This document shows, piece after piece, positions 17,844 to 24,255 of a stretch of DNA of 64,000 nucleotides. The stretch lies in assembly GCA_035504415.1 (NCBI GenBank), contig DATJRY010000005.1, positions 124,001-188,000 of the forward strand, read 5' to 3'. Under the pieces are notes generated by a model, which had not been told where the DNA came from, did not search any database, and saw only the letters and a list, made by a program, of their open reading frames with translations. A program made the position numbers and the translations under genes. Numbering within the stretch: the stretch's first letter is position 1; each line of letters opens with the position of its first letter. This DNA comes from Candidatus Sulfotelmatobacter sp. (lineage in GTDB: Bacteria; Vulcanimicrobiota; Vulcanimicrobiia; Vulcanimicrobiales; Vulcanimicrobiaceae).

Positions 17844-18096
17844 GACCATCTACGTGCTCTGCGCGCTCACGAGCTTGGCGTGCGCGTTCCTGCTGCTGCG
17901 CGGCTATGCGCGATCGCGACACCGTCTGCTGCTGTGGTGCGGCCTGGGCTTCGTCGGCCTGTTCCTCAACAACGTCCTGCTGTTCCTCGACCTGATCGTA
18001 TTCCCATCGGTCGACCTCTCGGCGTGGCGGCTGGTGCCGGCGGTGCTCGGGCTGGCCGTGCTCTGCTACGGGCTGATCTGGGACGTGGAACCGTGA
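17833..18096 (+). CDS. DUF5985-like small membrane protein
   Basis: An 87-residue protein with three hydrophobic helices (residues 4-22, 30-56, 66-82). It has the DUF5985 pattern: a basic loop (RGYARSRHRLLLW) between helices 1 and 2, and an acidic tail. GGGAG lies 9 bases before the ATG. It overlaps the winged-helix gene and is joined to the next gene by a GTGA overlap. Function unknown. Confidence 0.7.
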   Translation: MIAETIYVLCALTSLACAFLLLRGYARSRHRLLLWCGLGFVGLFLNNVLLFLDLIVFPSVDLSAWRLVPAVLGLAVLCYGLIWDVEP

Positions 18097-18347
18097 TCGC
18101 CGCGCTGCTCGGCGGCGTCGTCCTCGCGCTGGCGGCAGTCGCGGCGCTGCTCTTCTTCCGCGCCTATCGGCGCACGAGCGATCGGCTGTTCTTGCTGTTC
18201 GGCATCGCGTTCGTCGTGATCGCCGCCGAGCGCGCGCTGCTGGCGTTCGTCGGGCGGCCCGAGGCGAACGAGCCGATCGACTTCCTGCCGCGGCTGATCG
18301 CATTCGGCATCATTCTCTACGCGATCGTCGACCGCAACCGCCGTTGA
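18093..18347 (+). CDS. DUF5985 family membrane protein
   Basis: An 84-residue paralogue of the preceding gene product. LLFFRAYRRTSDRLFLLFGIAFVVIAAERALLAF is the conserved core of DUF5985, with three hydrophobic helices in all. The GTG overlaps the previous stop by four bases. The tandem pair probably forms a heteromer in the inner membrane. Role unknown. Confidence 0.75.
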   Translation: MIAALLGGVVLALAAVAALLFFRAYRRTSDRLFLLFGIAFVVIAAERALLAFVGRPEANEPIDFLPRLIAFGIILYAIVDRNRR

Positions 18348-18372
18348 CGGCGCGGTTGCCGCCGCGAGCGAA

Positions 18373-18406
18373 GACGAAAAGAGCCGCATCGTGACGATGC
18401 GGCTCT
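18373..18406 (-). terminator. intrinsic terminator of the rplJ-rplL operon
   Basis: A 12-base perfect stem (AGAGCCGCATCG paired with CGATGCGGCTCT, 18380-18406) with a 3-base loop is followed on the reverse strand by TTTT. It lies 24 bases after the rplL stop codon. Confidence 0.9.
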
Positions 18407-18429
18407 TCTGCGCCGGAGCGAAGCGGAGG

Positions 18430-18801
18430 TTACTTGACGGTGACCTTCGCGCCGGCTTCCTGGAGCTTCTTGGCGACGGCGTCGGCTTCGTCTTTGGTGA
18501 CGCCTTCCTTGACCGCCTTGGGCGCGCTCTCGACGAACGCCTTGGCCTCGGTCAGACCGAGCGAGGTGACTTCGCGAACGGCCTTGATGACCTTGATCTT
18601 CTCGGCGCCCGCATCTTCGAGGATGACGTCGAATTCGGTCTTGGCTTCGGCCGGAGCGGCGGCTCCGGCGGCCGGGGCGGCCGCGACGGCGACCGGCGCG
18701 GCGGCGCTCACGCCGTACTTCTCTTCGAGCTGCTTGACGAGGTCCGCCAGCTCGAGCACGGTGAGCTTGTCGATTTGATCGATGAGTTCGGCAACTGCCA
18801 T
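18430..18801 (-). CDS. rplL: 50S ribosomal protein L7/L12 (bL12)
   Basis: A 123-residue ribosomal stalk protein that recruits translational GTPases. The N-terminal dimerisation domain ([29 protein letters not shown]) is joined by an Ala/Pro hinge (about residues 33-53) to the C-terminal domain ([36 protein letters not shown]...). This is standard length and composition. AGGAG lies 12 bases before the ATG. It follows rplJ by 21 bases and precedes a strong terminator. Confidence 0.98.
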   Translation of the reverse strand: MAVAELIDQIDKLTVLELADLVKQLEEKYGVSAAAPVAVAAAPAAGAAAPAEAKTEFDVILEDAGAEKIKVIKAVREVTSLGLTEAKAFVESAPKAVKEGVTKDEADAVAKKLQEAGAKVTVK

Positions 18802-18822
18802 GATACGTGGTGACTCCTGCGC

Positions 18823-19359
18823 TTACGACGCGGCGGATTGACCCGCGGCATCACGCTGCTCGCGGATCGCATTGAGGACGCGGACGAGGCCGCTCTGGTT
18901 GCCGCTGAGGACGCGAACGAGTCCCGACAGCGGCGAGGCGAGCGACCCGACGAGTTTCGCGAGCAGCTCCTGCTTGGGAGGAAGGGCCGCGAGCATCGCG
19001 ACCTGCGCCCCGTCGACGAGCTTCCCGTCGATGTAGGCGGCTTTGACGGCGACGGGCTTGGTGCCGTCCGAGAACGTCTTGAGCGCCTTGGCGGGCGCCA
19101 CGGGATCTTCACCGGCGAAGATGACGCCGGTCGGGCCCGCGAGGATCGCGTCGAGCTGCGAGCCGAGGTCGCCCGCCGCACGCTTGAAGAGCGTGTTCTT
19201 CACGACGCCGTAGGTGCTGCCGTCCTTACGCAGCTCCGTGCGGAGCTTCGTGATCTCTTCGACGGTCAGGCCCTGGAAGTTGGTGAAGATCAGATTCTTC
19301 GAGCTCGCGATCTGCTCGCGGAGCTGGTCGATCGTCGCTTCCTTTTTCGCGGTCGGCAT
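18823..19359 (-). CDS. rplJ: 50S ribosomal protein L10 (uL10)
   Basis: A 178-residue stalk base protein: MPTAKKEATIDQLREQIASS followed by NLIFTNFQGLTVEEITKLR, with VVKNTLFKRAA matching the rRNA-binding domain. The C-terminal helix binds L7/L12 dimers. GGAG lies 8 bases before ATG 19359. It is preceded by its own promoter, an L10-type leader and an attenuator-like hairpin, so the rplJ-rplL unit is transcribed separately from rplK-rplA, which sits 3.5 kb upstream. Confidence 0.98.
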   Translation of the reverse strand: MPTAKKEATIDQLREQIASSKNLIFTNFQGLTVEEITKLRTELRKDGSTYGVVKNTLFKRAAGDLGSQLDAILAGPTGVIFAGEDPVAPAKALKTFSDGTKPVAVKAAYIDGKLVDGAQVAMLAALPPKQELLAKLVGSLASPLSGLVRVLSGNQSGLVRVLNAIREQRDAAGQSAAS

Positions 19360-19379
19360 CGTGCACTCCGAGAGAGAAA

Positions 19380-19408
19380 GAAAAACGCCTCCGCCGACGG
19401 GCGAGGCG
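19380..19408 (-). terminator. attenuator-like hairpin before rplJ
   Basis: On the reverse strand CGCCTC-GCC pairs with GGC-GAGGCG around a CGTC loop with one bulge (19386-19408), and TTTTT follows. It lies 20 bases upstream of the rplJ start, inside the leader, where termination would respond to folding of the L10-binding region. Confidence 0.6.
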
Positions 19409-19500
19409 CACGGGCCGACCGGCGCCTGCGCGCCCGCCGGGAGATCTCTCTCGATTCCGCGTCCTCGGTAGGCCTGCACCCCGGGTGGAGCGCCGATTAC
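19409..19500 (-). promoter_or_regulatory. L10-type ribosomal leader RNA
   Basis: The leader between the promoter and rplJ contains, on the reverse strand, GCAGGCCTACCGAGGACGCGG. This resembles the conserved CTAACCGAGGACGCGG-like core of L10 leaders, followed by paired arms (GAGAGAGATCTC). In other bacteria this element binds the L10(L12)4 complex and represses the operon. The match is by eye; a covariance-model search would settle it. Confidence 0.65.
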
Positions 19501-19540
19501 CGACCCGAAGGTCGACCTACGGTCATTGGAGCCAACGGCA

Positions 19541-19570
19541 TTTATATCACGGCGGGAGGGTTCGCGTCAA
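19541..19570 (-). promoter_or_regulatory. sigma-70 promoter of rplJ-rplL
   Basis: Reverse-strand TTGACG (19565-19570) and TATAAA (19541-19546) are separated by 18 bases. This is close to the housekeeping consensus and stands out in GC-rich DNA. Transcription would start near 19534, giving a leader of about 175 bases. The remaining DNA to 19811 contains no gene, only an inverted repeat TTGCGG (19658-19663)/CCGCAA (19683-19688). Confidence 0.75.
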
Positions 19571-19811
19571 ACGCCCGCCGCGCCTAACGATAGTGCTAGC
19601 GAGGACCTTCCTGCCCGCACCGGCGCCTTGCAGCAAGCAACCGTGTCTCTCGTCAAGTTGCGGAAAACGGCCTAGACAACCTCCGCAATTTGTGGGAAGT
19701 AAGTAGCGGGACGGCGGCGCGCGTCGACCGCGAGGAAGACGCCCACACCCGGCGTCGCCGTCCCACCCTTCCGCCACGACGGCAGGCGCAGCTCCGCCGA
19801 GCGCCGCAGAG

Positions 19812-20594
19812 ATGACCTCCGTGAGCGTCGAGCGAGCTGAAGCCGCGTTCTGGGCGAGCTTCTTGCGCAACCGCAACCTCGACGTGACGACCGTCGACGA
19901 CGGTGCCGTCTCCGTCGCGGGCGGCTATGCCGTGTACGCGACCGGCACGTTCTTGCAGTACGCCATCGGCGCCGGCACGACGCGCTCGCTGCGCGCGGAC
20001 GACCTCGCGATCGTCGAAGAGTTTTACGCGGAGCGCGGCGCCCCGAGCCGGCTCGAGCTGACCGACGCGGCGATCGCGCGCGACCGCGCGCTGCTCGACG
20101 CACGCGGCTACGCCGACGACGGTCTCACGCTCGCGGTGCTCGAAGCTCCGCTCCCGCTCGCGGGCGAGCCGAGCACGGCGGTCGGCACGCGCGTGGTCGG
20201 CGATCGCCGCGCGTGGAGCGCGCTCTCCTTGCGCGCGTTCGCCGATACGGTCGCCGGCGACGATGCGGCCGAGACGCTGCGACGCAGTACGCTGCTCTCC
20301 GCCGCCGCGGCCAGCGCGCTCGTCGTCGCCACGCTCGACGGCGTCGACGTCGGTGCCGCGGCGGTGCGGCTCGTCGACGACGTCGCGCTCCTGTACGCGG
20401 CCGCGGTGCTCCCGGAAGCGCGCGGCCACGGCGTTCACGGCGCGCTGCTCGCGGCGCGCACCGCGTTCGCGCGCACGCGCGGCGCGACGCGTGCCGCGCT
20501 CAAGACCGCGGCCGGCGAACCCGCCGAGCGTTCCGCCCTGCGTCACGGCTTTGCACGAACCGCGCTCTTGCGGCACGTCACGCGCGCGCGCTGA
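19812..20594 (+). CDS. GNAT-family N-acetyltransferase
   Basis: A 260-residue protein. The C-terminal half carries the GNAT core: LLYAAAVLPEARGHGVHGALLAARTAFAR has the acetyl-CoA pyrophosphate-binding R-G-H-G-x-H-G loop (near residues 204-212), followed by ALKTAAGEPAERSALRHGFART. The N-terminal half resembles the degenerate GNAT-like domain seen in fused family members. It acetylates an amine of unknown identity. ATG 19812 has only a weak GAG upstream; GTG 19824 is an alternative. It interrupts the ribosomal protein region on the opposite strand. Confidence 0.75.
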   Translation: MTSVSVERAEAAFWASFLRNRNLDVTTVDDGAVSVAGGYAVYATGTFLQYAIGAGTTRSLRADDLAIVEEFYAERGAPSRLELTDAAIARDRALLDARGYADDGLTLAVLEAPLPLAGEPSTAVGTRVVGDRRAWSALSLRAFADTVAGDDAAETLRRSTLLSAAAASALVVATLDGVDVGAAAVRLVDDVALLYAAAVLPEARGHGVHGALLAARTAFARTRGATRAALKTAAGEPAERSALRHGFARTALLRHVTRAR

Positions 20595-20647
20595 CGCGCC
20601 GCATCAAGGAACGTGGTCGCGGTGCGCGAAGGCCCGCCAGCAGGGTG

Positions 20648-20965
20648 ATGGAGCGCCGAGAACCGATCGTCATTCGCCTGGTCGGCGAGCACGATATCGC
20701 GAGCCGCAGCGACGTGACCGCCGCGCTGCAAGCCGCCGGCGACAACCCCGCCGTCATCGTCGATCTGACGAGCGTCGACTATGTCGATTCGACGACGATC
20801 GAGGAGCTGTTCCGAGCGATCCGGCGCGCGGGCGCGCTGGGCGGCAAGCTCGCGCTCGTCGCGCCCAACGAACGGCTCGTGCGCATCCTGAGCATTGCCG
20901 GCGTCACCCGGCTGGCGCGCATCGTCGACACCCTCGACGAAGCGCGCGCGGCCTTTCTCGCCTAG
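20648..20965 (+). CDS. STAS-domain anti-sigma factor antagonist
   Basis: A 105-residue single STAS domain of the SpoIIAA/RsbV type. The key segment VIVDLTSVDYVDSTTIEELFRAIRRA contains Ser48/Thr49 after Asp47, the site phosphorylated by RsbW-like kinases. Phosphorylated antagonists release their anti-sigma partner; PP2C phosphatases reactivate them. No anti-sigma kinase or sigma gene is adjacent, so it may be a target of the PP2C proteins at 42328 or 51705. AGGG precedes the ATG closely. It is convergent with the lipoprotein gene, 2 bases apart. Confidence 0.88.
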   Translation: MERREPIVIRLVGEHDIASRSDVTAALQAAGDNPAVIVDLTSVDYVDSTTIEELFRAIRRAGALGGKLALVAPNERLVRILSIAGVTRLARIVDTLDEARAAFLA

Positions 20966-20967
20966 CG

Positions 20968-22704
20968 CTACGGCGTGAGCGCGGCGGCGAACGCGCCGCC
21001 GGCGCCCGAGCCGCCCGTCGCGATCGTCACCGGCGTGCCGCGATAGGGCGGCGCGAAGATCTCGAGGCTCGGCATGCCGCTGTTCGGGACGAACACGTCG
21101 TTCGCGCCGTCGAGGACCAGCGAGACCGGCGTCGAGAGACCGCTGGTCATGGTCACGACCGGCGCGCCGCTGTAGGGCGGCGCGTACTCGGTCACCGTGC
21201 TGGCGCCGGCGTTGGCGACGAAGAGGTCGTTCGCCCCGTCGAGCACGACCGACGAGGGTGAAGAGACGCCGCCGCTGATGACGGCCGGCGCGCCGCTGTA
21301 CGGCGGCGCGTACTCCGCCACGGTGCTGCCGCCCGAGTTGGCGACGAAGAGGTCGCCGACCGGGTCGAGCGCGAGCGCCAGCGGCTCGTTGGTGTTCACG
21401 TCCGAAATCGTGGCGACGGGCGCGCTGGTGTAGGGCGGCGCGAACTCCAGCACCGCGTTCTGGCCGATGTCGGCGACGAACAGATCGCCTTGCGCGTCCA
21501 TCGCCAGTGCGACCGGAGCGGACAGTCCGCTGCTGATCGTGATCGGAGCGCCTCCGTACGGCGGTGCGTACACGGTAACCGTTCCGATGCCGTAGTTGGC
21601 GACGAAGAGGTTGCCGTGCGCATCCAGCAAGAGCGCCGCAGGCGCGTTCACCCCGTTGGTGATCGTCGCGCTCGGGGCGCCCGTGTAGGGCGCCGCATAC
21701 TCGGTCACGGTGGACGCGTTCGCGACGAACAGGTCGTTCGCGGCGTCGACCGCGAGCGCGTCGGGGAACCCGACGCCGTTCGAGATCGTCGCGCTGGGCG
21801 CACCCGTGTACGGCGGCGCGTACACCGTGACGGTGTCGGTCGGGTCGTAGTTGGCGATGAACAGCGTCTGGACGTCGTTTTTCACCGCGAACGTCGCGCT
21901 GCAGACGGCGCCGGTCGTCGAGCAGGTGCCGTCGGCGTAGCTGGCAGCGAGCGTGAAGGTCTCGCTCTGGCCGTTCGCGCCGGGCGGCGTCAGCACCAGC
22001 GTGTTCGGCGCGGCCGCGGTCGGGTTGGTGATGGTGAAACCGCTGCCGCTCTGTGCGCCGGCCGTGAAGGTTGGTGAACCCGGGCCGACGATGACGTTGC
22101 CGTCGACGTCGAGCGCTTCGACCACCAGCTTCTGCGCACTGATGCCGTAGAGCGTGAAGCCCGCGTCCTGCGAGCCGTGGACCGCCGGCGCACCGGAGGC
22201 GACCTGCAGCGAGGCCGGGATGCCCGAGAGCGTCAGGGCCAGCGTGTTCGCCTGTCCTTGACTGACGGTGAAGCCGACCGTTTGGCCGGCCGAGAGCTCG
22301 TTCCCGGTCGCGTTCGGTCCGTCGTAGGTCGCCAGAGCGGCGTCGTACGTCCCGGGCGAGAGCGAGATCGTCAGCGTGCAGATCGTCGTCGCGAGCGACG
22401 AGCTGCAGCCGGTCGCGGTCGGCGTCAGGCCGACGGTCTGGTTCAGCACCGTCGCGCCGCCGCTATGCTGCGTCACCTGGAGCGTCATGCTCTGCGTCGC
22501 CGGCGAGAGGTAACGCGCCCGGCGAACACCGCCGGTCGTCGTGCTCGCCTTCGGTACGCGGATCGTCACGGTGACCGCGGCGCGTCCGTGTGCCGCCGGT
22601 GCGGCACTCGTCGGGGGAGTCGTCGTCACGCTTCGCGCGCCGCACCCGACCAGCACGCACAGAAGCGGCCAGGCGATATGACGCCCGGCAGCGGAGAGAT
22701 TCAC
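20968..22704 (-). CDS. secreted lipoprotein: SPATQS-type N-module plus repeat domain
   Basis: A 578-residue lipoprotein; lipobox LVGC follows WPLLCV. Residues about 45-190 have RRARYLSPATQSMTLQVTQ, GLTPTATGCSSSLATTICTL, SPGTYDAALATYDG and SQGQANTLALTLSGIP. This matches, block by block, the module of the lipoprotein at 14937. The C-terminal half has about seven repeats of 45 residues with a V-T-x-Y-A-P-P-Y-x-G-A-P core and ALAVDAANDLFVANAG, an NHL-like propeller. The start is uncertain: GTG 22704 was chosen because it puts the signal peptide at the N-terminus; GTG 22713 and TTG 22755 are alternatives. Confidence 0.82.
   Translation of the reverse strand: MNLSAAGRHIAWPLLCVLVGCGARSVTTTPPTSAAPAAHGRAAVTVTIRVPKASTTTGGVRRARYLSPATQSMTLQVTQHSGGATVLNQTVGLTPTATGCSSSLATTICTLTISLSPGTYDAALATYDGPNATGNELSAGQTVGFTVSQGQANTLALTLSGIPASLQVASGAPAVHGSQDAGFTLYGISAQKLVVEALDVDGNVIVGPGSPTFTAGAQSGSGFTITNPTAAAPNTLVLTPPGANGQSETFTLAASYADGTCSTTGAVCSATFAVKNDVQTLFIANYDPTDTVTVYAPPYTGAPSATISNGVGFPDALAVDAANDLFVANASTVTEYAAPYTGAPSATITNGVNAPAALLLDAHGNLFVANYGIGTVTVYAPPYGGAPITISSGLSAPVALAMDAQGDLFVADIGQNAVLEFAPPYTSAPVATISDVNTNEPLALALDPVGDLFVANSGGSTVAEYAPPYSGAPAVISGGVSSPSSVVLDGANDLFVANAGASTVTEYAPPYSGAPVVTMTSGLSTPVSLVLDGANDVFVPNSGMPSLEIFAPPYRGTPVTIATGGSGAGGAFAAALTP
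20990..21850 (-). repeat. tandem coding repeats (about 135 bp) of the propeller domain
   Basis: The DNA repeats a unit with GGCGCGTACTC and GCGCCGCTGTAGGGCGG-like blocks roughly every 135 bases, encoding the YAPPYSGAP repeats. The copies are similar at the DNA level, which suggests recent duplication or recombination between blades. Confidence 0.6.
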
Positions 22705-22785
22705 GCCGTCCACGTTAGCGAAACAACGCCAAGATGCCGTGTGCGACGCCGTCAAAATCCCGTTAAGCAGTGCTCCGAAAATGCT

Positions 22786-22813
22786 GAGGGCGAGCGCGTT
22801 TGCGCTCGCCCTC
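22786..22813 (-). terminator. terminator of the rplK-rplA operon
   Basis: A perfect 12-base stem (GAGGGCGAGCGC with GCGCTCGCCCTC, 4-base loop) is followed on the reverse strand by AGCATTTT. The hairpin is 27 bases after the rplA stop. The U tract starts three bases after the stem, so termination may be less than complete. Confidence 0.75.
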
Positions 22814-22840
22814 GGCGACCGGTTGGAGGTACGTGCGGCG

Positions 22841-23548
22841 TTACGCCGTCGCGGCGGTCGACTTGATGCGGGTCGGATCGACCTTCACGCCGGGCCCCAT
22901 CGTCGAGGTCAGCGTGATCGATTTGAGGTAGGTGCCCTTCGCGGCGGACGGCTTCGCGCGCACGATGGCGTCGAGCAACGTCGCCAGGTTCTCGGTCAGC
23001 TGCGCCTCGTCGAACGAAGCCTTGCCGACGATCGTGTGCACGATGCCGGTCTTGTCGAGGCGGTACTCGACCTTACCGGCCTTGATGTCGCGCACCGCGG
23101 CCGCGACGTTCGGCGTCACCGTGCCGGCCTTGGGGTTCGGCATCTTCTGCGCGAGGATACGGCCGAGCTCCTTACCGATCGAGGGCATCATGTCGGGCGT
23201 CGCCACCGCGACGTCGAAGTCGGCGAAGCCGCCCTTGACGCGCTCGATCAGATCCGCTTCGCCGACCACGTCGGCGCCGGCGGCTTCGGCCGCCTTCGCC
23301 GCGTCGCCGCGCGCGAACGCGATCACGCGCACGGTGCGACCGGTGCCGTGCGGCAGGTTGACGGTGCCGCGCACGTTCTGATCGGACTTCTTGGGATCGA
23401 CGCCCAACCGGACGTGGATCTCGATCGTCTCGTTGAACTTCGCGGTCGCGTTCTTCTTCACGAGCGCCGCCGCTTCGGAGGGATCGTAGAGCCGCTCGCT
23501 GTCGAACGCGGCCACCAGGTTGCGGAACCGCTTGCCGGGCTTACGCAT
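22841..23548 (-). CDS. rplA: 50S ribosomal protein L1 (uL1)
   Basis: A 235-residue L1-stalk protein. Hallmarks are [56 protein letters not shown] and the C-terminal [12 protein letters not shown]1 binds 23S rRNA at the E site and represses its own operon in many bacteria. Its ATG immediately follows the rplK stop with no gap, so the two are translationally coupled. Confidence 0.98.
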   Translation of the reverse strand: MRKPGKRFRNLVAAFDSERLYDPSEAAALVKKNATAKFNETIEIHVRLGVDPKKSDQNVRGTVNLPHGTGRTVRVIAFARGDAAKAAEAAGADVVGEADLIERVKGGFADFDVAVATPDMMPSIGKELGRILAQKMPNPKAGTVTPNVAAAVRDIKAGKVEYRLDKTGIVHTIVGKASFDEAQLTENLATLLDAIVRAKPSAAKGTYLKSITLTSTMGPGVKVDPTRIKSTAATA

Positions 23549-23977
23549 CTACTTGGCCTCCACGTTGACGCCCATCGAGCGGGCGGTGCCGGCGATGATC
23601 AGTGCGGCGGCGTCGATGTCGTTGGCGTTGAGGTCGGGCATCTTGGTCTGCGCGATCTCACGGACTTGCGCTTGCGTCAGCGTCCCGACCTTGTTGCGGT
23701 TGGGTTCCTTCGAGCCCGATTCGAGCCCGAGCGCGCGCTTGATCAAGAACGACGCCGGCGGCGTCTTCGTGATGAACGTGAACGTACGGTCTTCGTAGAC
23801 CGTGATCACGACCGGGATGATGAAGCCTTCTTGGGCCTTCGTGCGGTCGTTGTACTGCTTGCAGAAGTCCATGATGTTGAGCGAATAGGGGCCCAACGCC
23901 GGACCGACGGGCGGCGCAGGTGTCGCCTTCCCGGCGGGAAGAGCAAGTCCGATCTTCCCGACGACTCGTTTTGCCAT
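23549..23977 (-). CDS. rplK: 50S ribosomal protein L11 (uL11)
   Basis: A 142-residue protein of the GTPase-associated centre. [46 protein letters not shown] is the conserved N-terminal domain, and the C-terminal rRNA-binding domain ends with [13 protein letters not shown] lies 7 bases upstream of ATG 23977. It is the first gene of rplK-rplA. secE and nusG, the usual upstream neighbours, are absent; divergent TonB receptor genes follow instead. Confidence 0.98.
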   Translation of the reverse strand: MAKRVVGKIGLALPAGKATPAPPVGPALGPYSLNIMDFCKQYNDRTKAQEGFIIPVVITVYEDRTFTFITKTPPASFLIKRALGLESGSKEPNRNKVGTLTQAQVREIAQTKMPDLNANDIDAAALIIAGTARSMGVNVEAK

Positions 23978-23996
23978 GAGTTGTCCTTTCGAAGGG

Positions 23997-24013
23997 CTCG
24001 AGCGCAGCTCGAG
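23997..24013 (-). promoter_or_regulatory. hairpin in the rplK leader, possible L1 autoregulatory site
   Basis: CTCGAG (23997-24002) and CTCGAG (24008-24013) form a 6-base stem with a 5-base loop, ending 20 bases before the rplK start. A GGGGGAGATGG stretch lies just upstream in the transcript. L1-binding sites in rplK leaders are short hairpins near the ribosome site, but the match here is only positional. Confidence 0.3.
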
Positions 24014-24075
24014 GCCATCTCCCCCGCTGGTGAACACGCCGGCCGCCGGGGTGCCTCGGCCGGGCGCAACGCTTC

Positions 24076-24105
24076 AGTCTATCACGCGCGCAGGAGGGTG
24101 GGCAA
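24076..24105 (-). promoter_or_regulatory. sigma-70 promoter of rplK-rplA
   Basis: Reverse-strand TTGCCC (24100-24105) and an extended -10, TGA-TAGACT (24076-24081 for TAGACT), are separated by 18 bases, the same spacer length as the rplJ promoter. The leader would be about 90 bases. Confidence 0.6.
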
Positions 24106-24193
24106 GGCACCTGTCGCGCCCCGATCGAAGCGCGGGACACGCAGCACCTGCTTGCTCCGCTCGTGGCCATCTCACTCGCCGCTCGAGTCAGGT

Positions 24194-24230
24194 GAGGTTC
24201 CTCATTCCGCATTCCTGCGGATGGGAACTC
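24194..24230 (+). promoter_or_regulatory. imperfect hairpin in the 5' region of the first TonB receptor
   Basis: GAG-G-TTCC pairs with GGAACTC, and CATTCCGCA pairs with TGCGGATG, each with one bulge; CCGCA-TTCC-TGCGG is the apical stem. It ends 25 bases before ATG 24256 and could control translation. The sequence does not fit the cobalamin riboswitch pattern. The rest of 24106-24193 shows nothing recognisable. Confidence 0.4.
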
Positions 24231-24255
24231 GGGCGTCTGGACCGAAGGGCGGCCC

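Noticed and set aside
20990-21850. CRISPR-like regular repeats
   Set aside because: The repeats are in-frame coding repeats of a propeller domain about 135 bases long, without unique spacers.
23978-24255. Possible tRNA or cobalamin riboswitch between rplK and the TonB receptor
   Set aside because: No cloverleaf or TTCGA-type T-loop was found on either strand, and the conserved B12-box order is absent. Only a promoter and hairpins are supported.
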